Below, one piece after another: positions 1-8,791 of a stretch of DNA of 64,000 bases. Under the pieces are notes generated by a model. The model saw only the letters and a list, made by a program, of their open reading frames with translations, was not told the DNA's origin and made no database searches. The DNA is taken from contig JAZGGI010000003.1 in assembly GCA_036480375.1 (NCBI GenBank), positions 62,001 to 126,000 on the forward strand, read 5' to 3'. Numbering within the stretch: the first letter of the stretch is position 1; each line of letters begins with the position of its first letter. Made by a program: the position numbers and the translations under genes. This stretch comes from Candidatus Zixiibacteriota bacterium (lineage in GTDB: Bacteria; Zixibacteria; MSB-5A5; GN15; JAAZOE01).

Positions 1-819
1 TTTATTGAACAGTTTAATGGAAAAATTATTGAGAACAAATTCTGGGAAATCGAAAGGAATCGAAGATGATTTTTGATTTTGGGGATATGCCAGGGAAATG
101 CCGTTTTTGACGGTGGCGTGATTTCCGGCCATAAACAATCCCCGTCCCAGGGATTTTCCCGAGGCGAGACAATCTATCCAGGCGACAGTGTAGTCGTAAT
201 CGGGAGCCAGGCGATTTGATAATTCAAAAAAATCTTCGAGTCTTTTAAACTTAATCGTCTTTTGAGCGATTCGGTTATTTACAATGGGGATCAATTTTAT
301 CCTGGCCCAGGTTATGAGTCCGGTTAAACCCATACCGCCAATTGTTGCATTATAATAGTCTTCGTTTTCCGTGGCAGTGCATAAGAGACGACTGCCGTCC
401 GAACGGAGTAATTCAAATTGTGTGACGAAGCATCCGAAAGAACCGGCGACATGATGGTTTTTTCCGTGGACATCGTTGGCGATAGCTCCTCCAACGGTGA
501 CAAATTTTGTACCCGGCGTTACGGGAAGAAACCACCCCTGGGGAACAATTAATTTCAGGATTTCATCGAGGCTAACGCCCGCTTCGCATATCAGGATTCC
601 ATTTTCCGTATCAAAAGATATGAAATGATTGAGGGCTCGGGTCAGAATCAGCGTTCCCCCATCATTGAGACAGACGTCTCCATAACTGCGCCCCAAACCG
701 TAAGGCAAACCGGATGGAGTGATTTTCTCAGGCGGCAAATTATCCTGCCGTAGAAGAATCGACCACGATGTCTGTCGTGCGGTTGGGTATCTACCCCATG
801 ATTTGTATTGGCTATTCAT
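1..819 (-). CDS. DprE1-like FAD-dependent oxidoreductase, N-terminal part (cut by window edge)
   Basis: The first 273 residues are visible; the rest lies beyond base 1. The start is the ATG at 819-817. An FAD-binding PCMH-type fold is shown by GLGRSYGD near residue 43, then TPGTKFVTVGGAIANDVHG and KNHHVAGSFG around residues 99-130. These closely follow decaprenylphosphoryl-ribose 2'-oxidase (DprE1), where the GKNHH stretch lies at the flavin. DprE1 oxidises a lipid-linked ribose so that a partner reductase (DprE2) can make the arabinose form. Here it is the first-seen gene of an exopolysaccharide locus, 30 bases downstream of the deacetylase gene, so a sugar oxidation in polysaccharide precursor synthesis is likely. 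A generic FAD-linked oxidase is the alternative. The partner reductase is not in view. Confidence 0.8.
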   Translation of the reverse strand, partial: MNSQYKSWGRYPTARQTSWSILLRQDNLPPEKITPSGLPYGLGRSYGDVCLNDGGTLILTRALNHFISFDTENGILICEAGVSLDEILKLIVPQGWFLPVTPGTKFVTVGGAIANDVHGKNHHVAGSFGCFVTQFELLRSDGSRLLCTATENEDYYNATIGGMGLTGLITWARIKLIPIVNNRIAQKTIKFKRLEDFFELSNRLAPDYDYTVAWIDCLASGKSLGRGLFMAGNHATVKNGISLAYPQNQKSSSIPFDFPEFVLNNFSIKLFNK

Positions 820-849
820 TTATCTAATATCTGAGATTTCGAACAATTT

Positions 850-1704
850 TTAAACAAAATTTTTCGTATTTTCTCGAAGTTCGTAAAGATAATCGTCCAT
901 GGATTGAAGGTCAAAATCGTTTAATAATTTCGCCAATTTAGTCTTTACAGTTTTCAGATTCCCATATTGGCGTATTTTATTTTTACGACTCATCTGCACC
1001 CGGGGAACATTGTCATCCAGTTCCCAGGGATGGAAATAGACTACCGCGGGCATATTTTGTTTGTTTATTGTTTTAATGCCCCAACGCGTAAACCAATAGG
1101 GAAAATGCCTCAGCCATCCCCCGCCGCCGATAGGTATTCTAGCCCCCATAATTTTTATAGTCGACGCCGGTATTTCTACGATATTCTTACCGGACTTCAA
1201 TTCTATCTCAAAAGTGCGTCGGGGAGCATCAGGGTCTCCATAAATATCATGATAAATGGGATAGATAGACGAATCATATTCAAAACCCAGTTCCCCGAGA
1301 ATTTCAAAAGCCCACTGCATATCGCGTTTTATGCCCCAGCTGGGCGACCGATATCCCGATGGGATTACCCCGCACGATTTAACGATTGCATTTACGGCTT
1401 TTTCGGTATCTTTTTTAAATTCTTCGGGAGTCAACGACGAAACCATGCGATGATAATAACTATGGCAGGCGATTTCATGTCCGGCAGCGGCGACATCCGC
1501 AATCACGGCGGGATATTTATCGGCAACCCAGCCCAAAACAAAAAAGGTGGCCTTTAGTTTTTTCTCATGGAAAAGATTTAAGATATCATCAATGTTTTTG
1601 ATTAGTGAGGATTCAAGCTCAGGCCATTTATTTCGACTGATGACATCTTGAAGGGTTTCGACGGAAAACCAGTCTTCCAGATCAACGGTTAGAATATTTT
1701 TCAT
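850..1704 (-). CDS. Polysaccharide deacetylase, XrtA/PEP-CTERM locus type (DUF3473)
   Basis: This 284-residue protein has no signal peptide. It shows the NodB fold: TVDLEDWF at residues 6-13 carries the catalytic and metal aspartates, HEIACHSYYHR (about 76-86) gives the metal histidines, and GYRSPSWG (about 117) is the third motif. The C-terminal YFHPWELD matches the DUF3473 extension that marks the subfamily found in exosortase and exopolysaccharide loci. It probably removes acetyl groups from amino sugars in a lipid-linked or nascent polysaccharide. It sits 5 bases downstream of the BY-kinase gene, so the two are co-transcribed. No exosortase or PEP-CTERM protein is visible in the window. 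Confidence 0.9.
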   Translation of the reverse strand: MKNILTVDLEDWFSVETLQDVISRNKWPELESSLIKNIDDILNLFHEKKLKATFFVLGWVADKYPAVIADVAAAGHEIACHSYYHRMVSSLTPEEFKKDTEKAVNAIVKSCGVIPSGYRSPSWGIKRDMQWAFEILGELGFEYDSSIYPIYHDIYGDPDAPRRTFEIELKSGKNIVEIPASTIKIMGARIPIGGGGWLRHFPYWFTRWGIKTINKQNMPAVVYFHPWELDDNVPRVQMSRKNKIRQYGNLKTVKTKLAKLLNDFDLQSMDDYLYELRENTKNFV

Positions 1705-1709
1705 GAGGA

Positions 1710-2420
1710 TTAATCGTTCGGAGATTGTTTATACTCATACCCGTAATACGATTCGTTGTAATAATATGGCAGGGCATTTTCCAGATTATTCAGGACTATT
1801 CCGACGAAATTGGATTTGTTGTTTTGCAGGAGCCGGGCGGCTCGTTGGGCTACCTCCCGTGGAGTGCTGCCGGCTTTGACGACCATGATAACGCCGTCCA
1901 TCAACGGAGCCAAAAGCATAGGATCCGATACGGGTAAAACCGGGGCGCAATCGAGGAGTATCAAATCGTAATAAAACCGGCCTTCATTGAGGAAATTGTG
2001 AATCGCCTCGGAATCAAAGACATCGGTCGGATTGGCGACGGTTTTGCCGGCGGTAATTATATCAAGGTAATCATTGGCCGTTTTCTTAATAACATCTTTT
2101 AATGATTTTTTTTCGCTGAGGGCTTCAACCAGCCCCGCTTCCCGAGGAAGATCAAACAAACGATGCAAAGTTGGACGACGTAAATCGCAATCGATCAACA
2201 AGGTTTTTCTTTTTTTCCTGCCCGCCGCGGTCATCGCCAAATATGCGACAATAATGGATTTGCCTTCGGCGAGCATTGAAGAAGTAATAAGAATTATTTT
2301 TGTTTTATCGCCGGACAGGACTCCGTTAAGATTATACAAAAGTCGCCTAAACTCGGTAGCATAAGGCGATTCGGCGTCAAAATATTCAAACAGGTTTAAC
2401 GATTTCAATTTTTTGGCCAT
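1710..2420 (-). CDS. Exopolysaccharide BY-type tyrosine kinase (CpsD/CapB-like)
   Basis: This cytoplasmic P-loop ATPase of 236 residues has a Walker A variant TSSMLAEGKS (about 46-55), Walker A' LLIDCDLRRP (about 74-83) and Walker B DLILLDCAP. It ends in a tyrosine cluster (YYYNESYYGYEY), the usual autophosphorylation tail of bacterial tyrosine kinases that control chain length and export of polysaccharide. It is the stand-alone kinase half: no Wzz-type membrane segments are present, so an activating Wzz partner must be encoded elsewhere, probably left of the window. Neighbours are the deacetylase, a TPR protein and a Wza-like exporter. Confidence 0.9.
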   Translation of the reverse strand: MAKKLKSLNLFEYFDAESPYATEFRRLLYNLNGVLSGDKTKIILITSSMLAEGKSIIVAYLAMTAAGRKKRKTLLIDCDLRRPTLHRLFDLPREAGLVEALSEKKSLKDVIKKTANDYLDIITAGKTVANPTDVFDSEAIHNFLNEGRFYYDLILLDCAPVLPVSDPMLLAPLMDGVIMVVKAGSTPREVAQRAARLLQNNKSNFVGIVLNNLENALPYYYNESYYGYEYKQSPND

Positions 2421-2434
2421 AACAACCAGGTTCC

Positions 2435-3562
2435 CTATTCGTTTTCAAAACGGGCAATATTGATCAGCGTTTCTTTCAATTGCTCGGCAAATGATTCGGC
2501 CTGTTTCCGGCTTTTTTCCGATTTGGTCAAATGAGCGTTTATATTCAGGGCCTCGCCAAAGTGTTTAATCCCTTTATTCCAGCTAATCTGGGCTTGTTGC
2601 AGATGGCACAAAGCCAGTTCATGATGCAGGTCAGAATAATTGGGATTCTTTTCCAGAATCGACTGCAGATATTGAATACGATCCGCGACCGCCCGCTCAT
2701 TAACTTTTTCCGAAAAAAGTAAAAACCTGAGATAACAACTGGAAAATTCCTGTCGGCTTTTTTCCTTTTTTATATCTCGGACGGCTTTAAGTAAAATTAG
2801 CGCCTGTGCGTACTCTCCGGTTTCGATTAAATTTATAGTTTCGTCATAGCGGCTGGTTTTAAAAGCCGGTGTTATCATAATGGCGCGATTAAGGCTGTCT
2901 TTTATGTTGGCAAGCATATATTCAAAGAATTCATAATTCTCGTGAGTGACGGCATTTGACAGGTATGCGATACCGATGTTGAAATAGGCGTCAGCATAAT
3001 AAATATTAATCTTCAGAGCCGCCTCAAATTCTTCTATCGCCCGCCGACATGATCCGCTCTCCAATAAGGCTTCACCATAATTATTATGAAAATCCGCGAA
3101 TCCGGGTTTCAATTCCACGACTCTCCCCAGAGCCATTACAGCCTTTTCGAACTGCCCCAGGGCCATCAGGGTTAAACCATAATAATTGCCCGCCTGATAA
3201 TGGTCAGGTCTGCAGGCTATGACAGATTCAAATAAAATTTGCGCTTCTTCATAAAGCTTTTTGCAGTAAAATGCCGTACCGACGTTGAACATTAAATCAG
3301 GATCATTGGAGCCGGCGACTTTGCCAAAAGTAGCCAGGAGGTGTTCAATCTCTGTTTTCTTTTCCTCGTGGGCGCTTATGACAAGGCCTTCGATATCTGC
3401 AATCGTTTTATTTTCCGGGTGAGGGAAGTCGCAGGTTTCAATAACTTTGCCATCGACGAAGAGAGAGGAGACGACCGCGTTTTTCTCTTCATCATTTACG
3501 GTTTGTATTAAAAATTCTCGCTCGTCAATAGCGACTTTACTTTTTAATCGATATCCATCCAT
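2435..3562 (-). CDS. TPR protein of the exopolysaccharide locus
   Basis: This 375-residue soluble protein has no signal peptide. The first 75 residues or so form an unrecognised domain rich in charged residues. From about residue 85 a run of tetratricopeptide repeats follows, seen as DPDLMFNVGTAFYCKKLYEEA, then PDHYQAGNYYGLTLMALGQ and PGFADFHNNYGEALLESG. A second helical set near the C-terminus includes NPNYSDLHHELALCHLQQA. TPR arrays serve as protein-binding scaffolds. The position between the exporter and the tyrosine kinase suggests it assembles the polysaccharide machine, but its partner is unknown. Confidence 0.75.
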   Translation of the reverse strand: MDGYRLKSKVAIDEREFLIQTVNDEEKNAVVSSLFVDGKVIETCDFPHPENKTIADIEGLVISAHEEKKTEIEHLLATFGKVAGSNDPDLMFNVGTAFYCKKLYEEAQILFESVIACRPDHYQAGNYYGLTLMALGQFEKAVMALGRVVELKPGFADFHNNYGEALLESGSCRRAIEEFEAALKINIYYADAYFNIGIAYLSNAVTHENYEFFEYMLANIKDSLNRAIMITPAFKTSRYDETINLIETGEYAQALILLKAVRDIKKEKSRQEFSSCYLRFLLFSEKVNERAVADRIQYLQSILEKNPNYSDLHHELALCHLQQAQISWNKGIKHFGEALNINAHLTKSEKSRKQAESFAEQLKETLINIARFENE

Positions 3563-3609
3563 ATCGTCATTCCGAAATCTGGTTAAATGTTTTTAGCGTG
3601 GCTCGGACA

Positions 3610-4593
3610 TTATCGGATCTCATCATCTCGGGTTCTGTCAATTAATAGGTATAAAGTGACGATTGACGTCGTAATCATCGCGAAATCCCGTAAGTTATCC
3701 CAGCTAATCCACGGCCGACCCTTTTGACCGATGACTATCGTATCTTCACGCTTGATGGTTAGGCGTTTTGGGTTACCTTCCTTCTGGTATTTTTTAAGAT
3801 TTGTCTTTATCACCGAGGTTCCCGAACCGTTTTTAGTTATTATCCTGACATCTTTGAGATTAGCCCGCTCGGTTGTTCCACCGGCTAATCCGATAGCGTC
3901 GAGTATATCGACTTCCCCGTCAAATTCAAGCTGCCCCGGACGGTTCACCTCACCGATAACATAAAACAGGTTTTTGCGTTCGCCGTAATCGGAAGTCAAT
4001 TGCCGGCCCGGAAGACCGCCTGCGGCGCGAGGAATATCGACCGTATCGCCGCTTTTGAGTTTTGGTAACCTATCCAGCGAACCGGAAGCCAAAGCCTCTA
4101 ATACATTAACCGTGATCATCTCTCCGCCGTCTTCGTCTGAGCGAATAATACTGACGCGGGTTAAGTCTCCCAGCTCAGTGGCACCTCCCGCTTCTCTTAT
4201 AACGGTCCAAATATCCGGAATCACCTCAAACGTTATTTTTCCGGTAACGCCGACTTCACCTGAAACAAATACCTTTTGAGAATTGAATCCCGTAACGGTT
4301 ACCGTCGCCTGGGATATTTTCTGATTATACAGTGACACGTTTCTCTCGATTTGTGTGGCCAGCTCACTGCTGGTTAAGCCGGAAGCCTGAATTTCGCCAA
4401 TAATCGAAAGGGTGATTTTCCCGTCCTGTCTTACCTTTACAATCTGATCCAGTGAGGGCTCTTGCCAGAAGCTGATTTGCAGGACGTCCTCCGGGCCGAT
4501 TACGTATTCATCGTTGGCGAAAGTCAGTCCGGAATAAGCGCAAAATACGCAGATTATACTAAGAAGAAAAATCAGCGATTTCCTCTGATACAT
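3610..4593 (-). CDS. Wza-like polysaccharide export protein with SLBB domains
   Basis: This 327-residue exported protein starts with a signal peptide (residues 1-26, hydrophobic run SLIFLLSIICVFCAY). The Poly_export domain begins at YVIGPEDVLQISFW (about 30-43) and is followed by two SLBB-type segments (about 105-180 and 210-285, KVFVSGEVGVTGK and FYVIGEVNRPGQLEF). A hydrophobic helix lies near the C-terminus (about 300-320). Proteins of this family form the outer-membrane pore through which capsule or exopolysaccharide leaves the cell. A cysteine sits at residue 18, inside the hydrophobic segment and without a clear lipobox, so lipidation is uncertain. It leads this locus as seen here, with a possible promoter upstream. 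Confidence 0.88.
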   Translation of the reverse strand: MYQRKSLIFLLSIICVFCAYSGLTFANDEYVIGPEDVLQISFWQEPSLDQIVKVRQDGKITLSIIGEIQASGLTSSELATQIERNVSLYNQKISQATVTVTGFNSQKVFVSGEVGVTGKITFEVIPDIWTVIREAGGATELGDLTRVSIIRSDEDGGEMITVNVLEALASGSLDRLPKLKSGDTVDIPRAAGGLPGRQLTSDYGERKNLFYVIGEVNRPGQLEFDGEVDILDAIGLAGGTTERANLKDVRIITKNGSGTSVIKTNLKKYQKEGNPKRLTIKREDTIVIGQKGRPWISWDNLRDFAMITTSIVTLYLLIDRTRDDEIR

Positions 4594-4670
4594 TTTTCCA
4601 TCCTTGAATTATAGCCGACTATACGTCCTTATTCTAAAAAATCGACTTATTTTTCCAATAATTAACCATA

Positions 4671-4700
4671 TAAGTAACCGCTTTTGGAATTTTATGTCAA
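4671..4700 (-). promoter_or_regulatory. Possible sigma-70-type promoter of the export gene
   Basis: The minus strand reads TTGACA (4700-4695), an 18-base spacer and TACTTA (4676-4671), about 80 bases before the start of the export gene. The -35 hexamer is perfect but the -10 is poor, so this is only a candidate. Confidence 0.35.
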
Positions 4701-4772
4701 GGCAAATTCAGTCTAACCTTCTTGCTTAATTCTATTTACAAGTTTATACGCAGAGGAATAAATAAGGGAAGT

Positions 4773-6446
4773 TTATTTTTTGGCAGTAAGCAAATCCTCG
4801 GAAAAGAGGGTGCTGCGATTACGGCCATAATTTTTGGAATGGAGCAAAGCCATATCGCTGCAGTATATTAAGCTATCGGCGTTTTCGGCGTCATCGGGGA
4901 AAATGGCGGCTCCGATACTGATCGTGATTCTCCCCTCGAAGCCATTAGCCTTATCTCTGAAGTCTGTGGAATTTATGGCATGACGAAGGCGATCCATGAA
5001 AATTCCGCAGGTAATTTTATCGGCTTCCGGCATTATAATACAAAATTCATCGCCGCCGTACCGCGATACTATATCAATGGAACGAAGCGAGCGGGATAAC
5101 GTATCGCCCATGCAACGCAACAATTCATCCCCCCACTGATGTCCAAAATTATCGTTATATACTTTGAAATCATCAATATCAAATAGAAGCAATCCAACGC
5201 GGCGATTGAATCTTTTGGCGCGCTGAATTTCCTCGCCGAGACGTTTTATAAAGTAGCGATAATTATATAATCTGGTAAGACTATCGGTATATGACATCTC
5301 TTCGTATTTTTCAAATTCCAGGGCATTATTCATGGCCCGTCGAGCTACTCTCTCGAACTGATTAAGTATTTTAAAATCGGATTGACTATCTTCATCCCTG
5401 CCAGACCAAAAGAGTAATCCCTGTTCTTTTTCGTCCAGGGAAAAAGTTGACATGTAATCCATTCCAATTTGAGAAATTCTTTCGGGCAGTATTTTTTCGT
5501 CCATACTTTTTGGAATTTTCCGGATATCGTAAATCTGCTGTTTTTGCATGGCCCCGAAAATCTTTCCGAACTCCTTACTATCGATCGGAAACTCTTTGCG
5601 GTCCATTCCAATCGAATATTTAAGATTATTTGGAGCTCCCGAATAAGGTCGGGATAGGAATAGTAATTTATCCGCCTTCAGACCGGTTTTAACCTTTTCG
5701 AAAACGTTGGCCATCAAATCATCCACTTTTCGATGGGTAAACATTTCAATTAGATATCCGGGGTCATTAACCTGGGAAGCATTGGCCGCATATTTTCCTT
5801 TAGCATTATCCTGAATTTTATTGTTTTTAAGTTTACTTTCGAGCATCCTGCGAGTCGATTCAACCCGGGTCAGGTGATAGGTAATGGATAGATTTTGATT
5901 CAGGAAAAGCAAAAATAAATTTATAAGAGGATGGCCATACGGCAGAGCGGTTCTGATAAAATAGACACCGAATAGATTTTCATTCCAAAAAATGGGAAAA
6001 ACTAAATTGAATTTTTTGTCCAGCAGCAGATTTTCCAGGTCATTATTTAAGTTTCCATCCAGTTCCGAAATATTGTAAAGCATTTTCCCGGAAGTAAGCT
6101 GTTTTAGGAGATTATCTGAAATTTGAATACGATAGCGGGAGCGACGAATATTCTTCAATCCATATACGTAGTTCATCTCCATATTGCGTTTTTGGCAGCG
6201 GAAAAACAGGATTTGGGCAGCCTGTAGGTGATTGATAAAAATAGCGGAAAGCTGACTGGCCACCTTTTGAATTTTCCCCTCGGTGCGGCAACTAATCAGA
6301 CTTGACGCGATCCCCGCTAAGACAGATTCAAGGTCTTTTAGCGGGTTCAGCTTGCGCATTTGCCTCTGCTTGATAATCAGCAATACAATTAGAATCACGA
6401 CAAGCAGAAACAGGATAATATTTAACGTGAGGCTATCCAAACGCAA
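4773..6446 (-). CDS. Membrane-anchored GAF-GGDEF diguanylate cyclase
   Basis: This 557-residue protein has one N-terminal membrane helix (about 9-27, NIILFLLVVILIVLLII), one or two GAF-like sensor regions (about 30-200 and 225-370) and a C-terminal GGDEF domain. The catalytic loop RYGGDEF is intact at about 462-468, so it should make cyclic di-GMP from two GTP. Five residues before it lies RSID, the RxxD inhibitory I-site that gives product feedback. The domain opens with DSLTRLYNYRYF. No EAL domain is present. It stands alone between the export gene and the phosphatase gene, so its output could act on exopolysaccharide export, on motility, or on both; this is inference. Confidence 0.9.
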   Translation of the reverse strand: MRLDSLTLNIILFLLVVILIVLLIIKQRQMRKLNPLKDLESVLAGIASSLISCRTEGKIQKVASQLSAIFINHLQAAQILFFRCQKRNMEMNYVYGLKNIRRSRYRIQISDNLLKQLTSGKMLYNISELDGNLNNDLENLLLDKKFNLVFPIFWNENLFGVYFIRTALPYGHPLINLFLLFLNQNLSITYHLTRVESTRRMLESKLKNNKIQDNAKGKYAANASQVNDPGYLIEMFTHRKVDDLMANVFEKVKTGLKADKLLFLSRPYSGAPNNLKYSIGMDRKEFPIDSKEFGKIFGAMQKQQIYDIRKIPKSMDEKILPERISQIGMDYMSTFSLDEKEQGLLFWSGRDEDSQSDFKILNQFERVARRAMNNALEFEKYEEMSYTDSLTRLYNYRYFIKRLGEEIQRAKRFNRRVGLLLFDIDDFKVYNDNFGHQWGDELLRCMGDTLSRSLRSIDIVSRYGGDEFCIIMPEADKITCGIFMDRLRHAINSTDFRDKANGFEGRITISIGAAIFPDDAENADSLIYCSDMALLHSKNYGRNRSTLFSEDLLTAKK

Positions 6447-6498
6447 CCAACCTGTTTGATTTTACTGAAAAACCCTTGTAAACTCTGCTTCATCTAAT

Positions 6499-6526
6499 AG
6501 AATAAGTCAGAATGTATATTTGTCAA
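6499..6526 (-). promoter_or_regulatory. Probable sigma-70-type promoter of the diguanylate cyclase gene
   Basis: The minus strand reads TTGACA (6526-6521), a 16-base spacer and TATTCT (6504-6499). It lies about 50 bases before the ATG in the 198-base gap after the phosphatase gene. Confidence 0.5.
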
Positions 6527-6644
6527 CATAAAAACGGAAATGTTAGTCCATAACAAATCGCCGTTAGGACCCTTAAGTTTGTGACCTTTAACGTATTACG
6601 TCAATAATCCGCATTCAGAAAATATAATTGGCGGTAATATCGGA

Positions 6645-8687
6645 CTATTTTTTTGGCGTGGATTTGGGTTTTATCGTAACCGAATCGATTTTGATATCCT
6701 GGGGAACCGATTCCTTCTTGTCAGTTCGCGTCTCGTTCGAACATCCGGCCTGAGAGCATTTCTTGAGAATTACCATGGTGATATCATCGTGTTGATCGTT
6801 TTTGCCGACAAATCGGGCAATGTCTGATTCGAATAATCGCGCAATTTTCTCGGCTGAGTCTGAGTGATTTTCCTTGAGAATTTCAACGATTCTCTCGGTG
6901 CCGTAGGCTTTGTTACTTCGGCCCCGCTCTTCGGTTACGCCGTCGGTATATATAACGAGAAAATCGTTTTCTTTTAGTTTGAGTTCGGCCGATTTTATTG
7001 CCTCGGCAAATTTATGGCGACCCGGCTTTAATCCGACCGGCATTCCCCCAGCATTGATAAAACTGGCCTCACCTAAAGCGCTATTGAAATGCAGTAAGGG
7101 ATTGTGGCCGGCGGAGGCGAAATTAATCTTTCCGGATTTGGTATTGACGATTGCCAGTAGTATAGTAACGAAAATTCCGGATTTGATATTGCCAGAGACG
7201 TAATCATTGACCTTTATCAGGACATCCCGAGCTGACTTGGAACTGCGAGCTTCAAGCCTCAGAGCGGTTCTGACCATCGACATTACAAGCGATCCCGGAA
7301 TGCCCTTACCGGACACATCAGCGACAACGACCCCAAAAGTATGATCGCTTATTTCAACAAAATCAAAGAGATCTCCGCCGACCATTCGGGCTGATTTATA
7401 GATGGCGCCAAAATCATAACCCTCGATGGACGGCAACTGCGTAGGGATCAGAGCTTTCTGGATTTCCTCGGCCATCTGCATCTCTTTTTGCATAATTTCC
7501 CGCTCAATAATGTTCTTTCGATCGCGGCGCATGCGCATAATCAATTCATTAAGGGCTTTGGAAATTTCGTAAAACTCTCCGGCGCCTTTTAGGGGCAACT
7601 GACTTTCCAGATCGCCTTCCGCGAATTTACGAACTCGATATACGATTCGCCCAATCGGACGGACAAAATAATTTGAAAGCAGATAAATTCCGGTAATCCC
7701 GATAAGCAAACCGAGTGCGGTTATAATTAAAATTATTTCTCGCGCATCTTTTAGTTCCGCTTCCATAACCAGCGATGAATATTCCAAAACGATTGCGCCG
7801 AGATTGGAACCGCCCAAATTGATTTGCCCGACGATAACCTGCTGTCCTTCCTCAAATGGGAAAATCTTTTTATCAGAGGTTCTGTCGATGAGCGATAAAA
7901 GCCTATTTTCGAGCCTGGTATATAATCGTGTCGGGCCGCGGGAATCTGCGATGATGACTCCATTCGTATCCACGATTATCACTGCCTGTATAATCTCATT
8001 CGCCCGCTGATATGAAACCACTAATTCATCAAACTCGGCGTCAGAGCGCTGGTTAATAATAAATCCGGAGGCTTGCGACGTGATTGTACTGCTGAGAGCT
8101 TTGACAGTATCTTCGAGTTGTGACTGAATATATTGACTGGAACGGGAATTAATGTAAAGATAGGCCCCGATAACAAGCACCACAACAATCAAAAAAGTAA
8201 AAGCGGAAAATTTAACGCGCAGCGAAAGGCCGCCTCCCCATTCGAGTTCCTTCTCTCCCCGGTCTGATAAAAACTTCGTCATTCGCAGTTCATTTTCGCC
8301 TTCCAGAGAAAAATATTCAACGCGATCCATTACCTTATTAAGAAGATAAAAACCAAGTCCGCCTTTTCTACCGGTGGCGGCCATTTTTTTCAAATCGAGT
8401 TTTGATTTGTCGGGAGGCTGAAACGATTTGCCGTTGTCGAATAATGAAAATACTATCGAATGCTTGAATACCTCGACTTTAAGCCGTATTTCGCCTTCGC
8501 TAAACATATAGGCGTGACGGATAATATTAGTCGCGCCTTCTTCAATAGCCAAAACTATATTATTGATCTCTTTGGATGATAAATTAGCCTGAAGGCAGAT
8601 TTCCTCAACCGTTTTGCGCAACCCGGCCAGTTGGCTTTCCTGGGCCGGAAATGCGGCCACCGTTTCTCTTATCGGTCTTCGGAACAT
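6645..8687 (-). CDS. RsbW-like kinase domain fused to membrane sensor, HAMP and SpoIIE/RsbU-type PP2C phosphatase
   Basis: This 680-residue fusion has four parts. Residues 1-140 form an anti-sigma-factor-type HATPase domain with N-box E50/N54 in IEEGATNIIRHAY, G1 box DNGKSF (84-89) and G2 box GRKGGLGF (106-113). Two membrane helices (about 161-180 and 318-341) bracket an extracytoplasmic region of about 135 residues. A HAMP linker follows (about 342-395), then a SpoIIE-type PP2C phosphatase (about 425-645) with the metal-binding segments VGGDLFDF, DVSGKG, YTDGVTE and QHDDITM. Such domains phosphorylate and dephosphorylate anti-anti-sigma (STAS) proteins in partner switching. Having both in one sensor protein is unusual. 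No STAS gene is adjacent. The tail after residue 645 is lysine- and serine-rich. Confidence 0.88.
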   Translation of the reverse strand: MFRRPIRETVAAFPAQESQLAGLRKTVEEICLQANLSSKEINNIVLAIEEGATNIIRHAYMFSEGEIRLKVEVFKHSIVFSLFDNGKSFQPPDKSKLDLKKMAATGRKGGLGFYLLNKVMDRVEYFSLEGENELRMTKFLSDRGEKELEWGGGLSLRVKFSAFTFLIVVVLVIGAYLYINSRSSQYIQSQLEDTVKALSSTITSQASGFIINQRSDAEFDELVVSYQRANEIIQAVIIVDTNGVIIADSRGPTRLYTRLENRLLSLIDRTSDKKIFPFEEGQQVIVGQINLGGSNLGAIVLEYSSLVMEAELKDAREIILIITALGLLIGITGIYLLSNYFVRPIGRIVYRVRKFAEGDLESQLPLKGAGEFYEISKALNELIMRMRRDRKNIIEREIMQKEMQMAEEIQKALIPTQLPSIEGYDFGAIYKSARMVGGDLFDFVEISDHTFGVVVADVSGKGIPGSLVMSMVRTALRLEARSSKSARDVLIKVNDYVSGNIKSGIFVTILLAIVNTKSGKINFASAGHNPLLHFNSALGEASFINAGGMPVGLKPGRHKFAEAIKSAELKLKENDFLVIYTDGVTEERGRSNKAYGTERIVEILKENHSDSAEKIARLFESDIARFVGKNDQHDDITMVILKKCSQAGCSNETRTDKKESVPQDIKIDSVTIKPKSTPKK

Positions 8688-8725
8688 AGGTTCAATGTAG
8701 TAAAAAAAGCAGGGATTAACGTAAT

Positions 8726-8759
8726 AAAAAAATCATCAAGCCCTTATTTTTTAAGGCTT
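8726..8759 (-). terminator. Candidate intrinsic terminator after the PorV-like gene
   Basis: On the minus strand an 8-bp stem with one bulge (AAGCCTTA / TAAGGGCTT, 8759-8738) is followed after five bases by seven T (8732-8726). It lies 33 bases past the PorV-like stop. The five-base gap before the T run weakens the call. Confidence 0.4.
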
Positions 8760-8791
8760 CCGGCGCAATTCACTTTTCGAATCGCGAATTA

